A stretch of DNA of 24,813 nucleotides, taken from an uncultured Prevotella sp. Lineage in GTDB: Bacteria > Bacteroidota > Bacteroidia > Bacteroidales > Bacteroidaceae. Within the stretch, counting starts at the first letter, position 1, and every line of letters begins with the position of its first letter. The position numbers were made by a program, and so were the translations under genes. Shown here in pieces: positions 23,253 to 24,813 of the stretch. The stretch is taken from contig CALZDK010000004.1 in assembly GCA_945637645.1 (NCBI GenBank), positions 1 through 24,813 on the forward strand. Reading direction: 5' to 3'. The notes below the pieces were generated by a model. It was not told the DNA's origin. It saw nothing but the letters and a program-made list of their open reading frames with translations, and did no database searches.

Positions 23253-24074
23253 TCAAAACCTTATAAACATCTTATATACAGGTTTGTGCTCTGTTATTAT
23301 TTGTACGTTGCAGAACGACATCGAACTAAGCCTTATGTCGCCGCTCTGTGTCCTCGACCATTTCAGCTTTGTTGGGTCTGCCTTGTCTGTATCTACAACA
23401 ATCCTCACTTCGTAAGCCGTCTCTGACGGGAAAATCATATCAACGAAGTTTCTTATTGACGACTGTTTCCGCGCGTCTTCAATGCTCACGGGGAAAGGAT
23501 CCACCTTGGTGATGTGACCTAAGATGTAGCCATAGTCCTCACGGTGCAGGTCAACAGGTGTCACCTGCACTTCCTGCCCTGGCTTCAGTTCACGTAAGTC
23601 CTTGTATTTCACATACGTTATCAGCTCTTTATTCAAGTTTTTTTTCTTTTCGGGAATAATTTCCGCCAAAGTCTCATGGTCACGGAAGACATAGTCAACC
23701 GACTTGCAGTCAATCACCATGCCTGCAATTTCAGCCTTCACCGTGTCAACCCTGTCATTGCATCTTACCAACAACAGCGGCTTGCCTTTGCCCACCTTTT
23801 CTCCTTTTGCCACAAAAAGTTTCTCCACCGATCCTGCCGATTCTGCACTCACCCTGTTTGGCGTCTCGTGGGGGAATACCACCGCCACACTTTTGACGTG
23901 TTCGGTAAGTGTACCGAAAGCCAACCAGAAACAAACCACTATGCTGCAAATCATCATCGAAAGCAGCAATATATATAAAGGTGGTGTCGTGACACGTATG
24001 AAGTCGTTCAACTGACCTGGATTATCCAGCATGTCAAGCGTCTCTTTTCTAAACAGGTTTCTTTTCATACTCAT
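23253..24074 (-). CDS. HlyD-family adaptor, short NHLM-type
   Basis: A 273-residue periplasmic adaptor. After about 30 polar residues (MSMKRNLFRKETLDML) there is one membrane segment (PLYILLLSMMICSIVVCFWLAFG, about 32-54). Then come two half-barrel/lipoyl strands (GSVEKLFVAKGEKVGKGKPLLLV and AEIAGMVIDCKSVDYV). They are separated by only about ten residues, so the long coiled-coil hairpin seen between them in classical HlyD is missing. A beta-barrel region with LKPGQEVQVTPVDLHREDYGYILG follows. The ATG at 24074 was chosen over a TTG at 24128 because of the promoter box at 24096-24103 and the polar N-terminus expected before the helix. Starts 50 nt after the leader-like peptide gene. Confidence 0.87.
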   Translation of the reverse strand: MSMKRNLFRKETLDMLDNPGQLNDFIRVTTPPLYILLLSMMICSIVVCFWLAFGTLTEHVKSVAVVFPHETPNRVSAESAGSVEKLFVAKGEKVGKGKPLLLVRCNDRVDTVKAEIAGMVIDCKSVDYVFRDHETLAEIIPEKKKNLNKELITYVKYKDLRELKPGQEVQVTPVDLHREDYGYILGHITKVDPFPVSIEDARKQSSIRNFVDMIFPSETAYEVRIVVDTDKADPTKLKWSRTQSGDIRLSSMSFCNVQIITEHKPVYKMFIRF

Positions 24075-24095
24075 TGCTTTGGCAAACTCACTATA

Positions 24096-24103
24096 CAAAG
24101 TTA
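24096..24103 (-). promoter_or_regulatory. Internal promoter -7 box before the HlyD gene
   Basis: The minus strand reads TAacTTTG, a consensus box, 22 nt before the HlyD ATG. A poor -33 match (TTGA at 24125-24128) lies 21 nt upstream, overlapping the peptide gene's stop. It would allow the transporter genes to be expressed separately from the peptide. Confidence 0.5.
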
Positions 24104-24124
24104 GAAAAAATCGTATTACATACC

Positions 24125-24340
24125 TCAACTTCCGGTTATCTGCGAAAGCTCGTCGAGCGACAACTCACGCAGCCCGCCATTCAGCATGTTCAGAAGGCTT
24201 AGAATATCCTTCACCTCGTCGTCGCCGACATGATGACCCTGCGCTTCCAATATGTGTCTTACGCTCTCCTCGTCATGACTGTCCTTAAGGCTGTTCATGA
24301 CCTCTCGTCCGTATTTCCTTATGATTGAGTCTAACTTCAT
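24125..24340 (-). CDS. Nif11/NHLP-like leader peptide without a visible core
   Basis: A 71-residue acidic helical peptide in front of a C39 peptidase exporter set. It resembles Nif11-type leaders: a helical stretch SVRHILEAQGHHVGDDEVKDI, then a C-terminal ELSLDELSQITGS similar to the canonical ELSxxELxxVxGG cleavage motif. The last two residues are G70-S71, immediately followed by TGA, so nothing remains after the predicted cleavage point. An alternative NGG at 54-56 would leave only LRELSLDELSQITGS. It has no Cys and few Thr. ATG at 24340 was chosen because the upstream TTG at 24355 overlaps the -7 box. It could be a stand-alone leader, a chaperone or activator of the exporter, or a remnant of a precursor. 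The precursor role is inferred, and the similarity was judged by eye only. Confidence 0.7.
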   Translation of the reverse strand: MKLDSIIRKYGREVMNSLKDSHDEESVRHILEAQGHHVGDDEVKDILSLLNMLNGGLRELSLDELSQITGS

Positions 24341-24352
24341 GATGCAAAAATA

Positions 24353-24360
24353 CAAAATTA
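24353..24360 (-). promoter_or_regulatory. Promoter -7 box of the leader-like peptide gene
   Basis: The minus strand reads TAatTTTG, an exact consensus, 12 nt before the ATG at 24340. No clear TTTG -33 box. It lies just downstream (in transcription sense) of the rplT terminator, so it should start a new unit. Confidence 0.6.
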
Positions 24361-24416
24361 TTGTGACATAAAAGCCATTGTGACACTTTTTTTTTCATTT
24401 ATCCACCATTAAAGCC

Positions 24417-24454
24417 AAAAAAAGCTGCCATTCATCCGAATTGCAGCTTTTTTT
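24417..24454. terminator. rplT terminator, usable in both directions
   Basis: A 12-bp perfect stem (24417-24428 with 24443-24454) whose arms contain a GCAGC core and runs of seven A and seven T, with a 14-nt loop. On the minus strand it lies about 37 nt after the rplT stop and ends in a T run, the classic intrinsic form. Confidence 0.88.
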
Positions 24455-24490
24455 GCTATGAAAAACAAAGGTCTCAGACCTTTTTCCTTC

Positions 24491-24813
24491 TTACTTTACC
24501 TTCTCAACGATGGCCTTGAAAGCCTCTGGGTTGTTAACGGCGAGGTCAGCGAGAACCTTACGGTTAATCTCGATACCAGCCTTGCTCAGGGCACCCATCA
24601 GACCAGAGTAGTTCATACCCTCTAAACGGGCAGCAGCGTTGATACGCTGAATCCACAGAGCGCGGAAAGTGCGCTTCTTGTTGCGGCGGTCACGATAAGC
24701 GTATGTGAGACCCTTCTCCCAGGTGTTCTTGGCTACGGTCCAAACATTCTTGCGGGCACCATAGTAGCCGCGAGTAAGCTTTAAAATTCTTTTTCTCTTT
24801 GCTCTTGAAGCAA
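24491..24813 (-). CDS. rplT: 50S ribosomal protein L20, 5' end beyond the window
   Basis: The last 107 codons of L20, an early-assembling 23S rRNA-binding protein. The visible part starts ASRAKRKRILKL, has GYYGARKNVWTVAKN and the strongly conserved RRNKKRTFRALWIQRINAA, then KAGIEINRKVLADLA, and ends AIVEKVK with TAA at 24491-24493. Only about 8 N-terminal residues are missing. In most bacteria it follows infC and rpmI, which would lie beyond the right edge. The strong terminator at 24417-24454 separates it from the export cluster. Confidence 0.97.
   Translation of the reverse strand, partial: ASRAKRKRILKLTRGYYGARKNVWTVAKNTWEKGLTYAYRDRRNKKRTFRALWIQRINAAARLEGMNYSGLMGALSKAGIEINRKVLADLAVNNPEAFKAIVEKVK

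Noticed and set aside
24075..24128. N-terminal extension of the HlyD gene, or a frameshift fusion with the leader-like peptide
   Set aside because: The extension starts with TTG, adds a hydrophobic segment not expected before the real membrane helix, and contains the promoter box; in the HlyD frame a TGA lies a short way upstream.

Overview
The window looks like a chromosomal segment from a Bacteroidales bacterium, most likely Prevotella or a close relative. Three things suggest this. Many genes are preceded by the Bacteroidetes -7 box TAnnTTTG, often with a TTTG box about 19-20 nt upstream. Several protein families have a Bacteroidales character: type B L31, an HTCS-like hybrid kinase with an AraC output domain, and the order coiled-coil protein / ZapA / RNase Y. 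Shine-Dalgarno sequences are scarce. The genus is inferred; no rRNA or marker alignment could be run.

Layout. At 1-847 is the 3' part of an Arg/Asn/Ser-rich repetitive protein of unknown function whose 5' end is unresolved. At 853-3036 (minus) is an operon of a secreted-type endonuclease/exonuclease/phosphatase-family protein, uridine kinase and a histidine phosphatase. At 3227-5261 (plus) are L31 type B, a thioredoxin-type glutathione peroxidase and thioredoxin reductase. A HAD phosphatase (minus) faces trxB across a 50-bp repeat that forms a two-way terminator. After a 438-nt gap comes a membrane-anchored hybrid histidine kinase with no periplasmic sensor (6374-8134, plus), converging on a symporter that lies just downstream of mfd (8121-13055, minus).

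At 13173-13919 (plus) is a polyprenol-phosphate mannosyltransferase-like GT2. At 14035-16224 (minus) is the coiled-coil / zapA / rny operon, then a conserved-looking hypothetical (16340-16978, minus) and rfbA (17113-17982, plus). A second, inverted copy of the 50-bp repeat follows rfbA.

The most distinctive region is 18039-24340, all on the minus strand. In transcription order it holds a 71-residue peptide that looks like a Nif11/NHLP-type leader but stops at its predicted cleavage site, a short HlyD-like adaptor, a C39-peptidase ABC transporter with an intact catalytic triad, a second ABC transporter of the NHLM type without a recognisable peptidase, an RsbW-like ATP-binding protein and an RsbV-like STAS protein. 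This reads as a peptide export system with a partner-switching pair at its distal end. No modification enzyme and no core peptide are visible. The window ends inside rplT (ribosomal protein L20, minus), which has a strong terminator hairpin.
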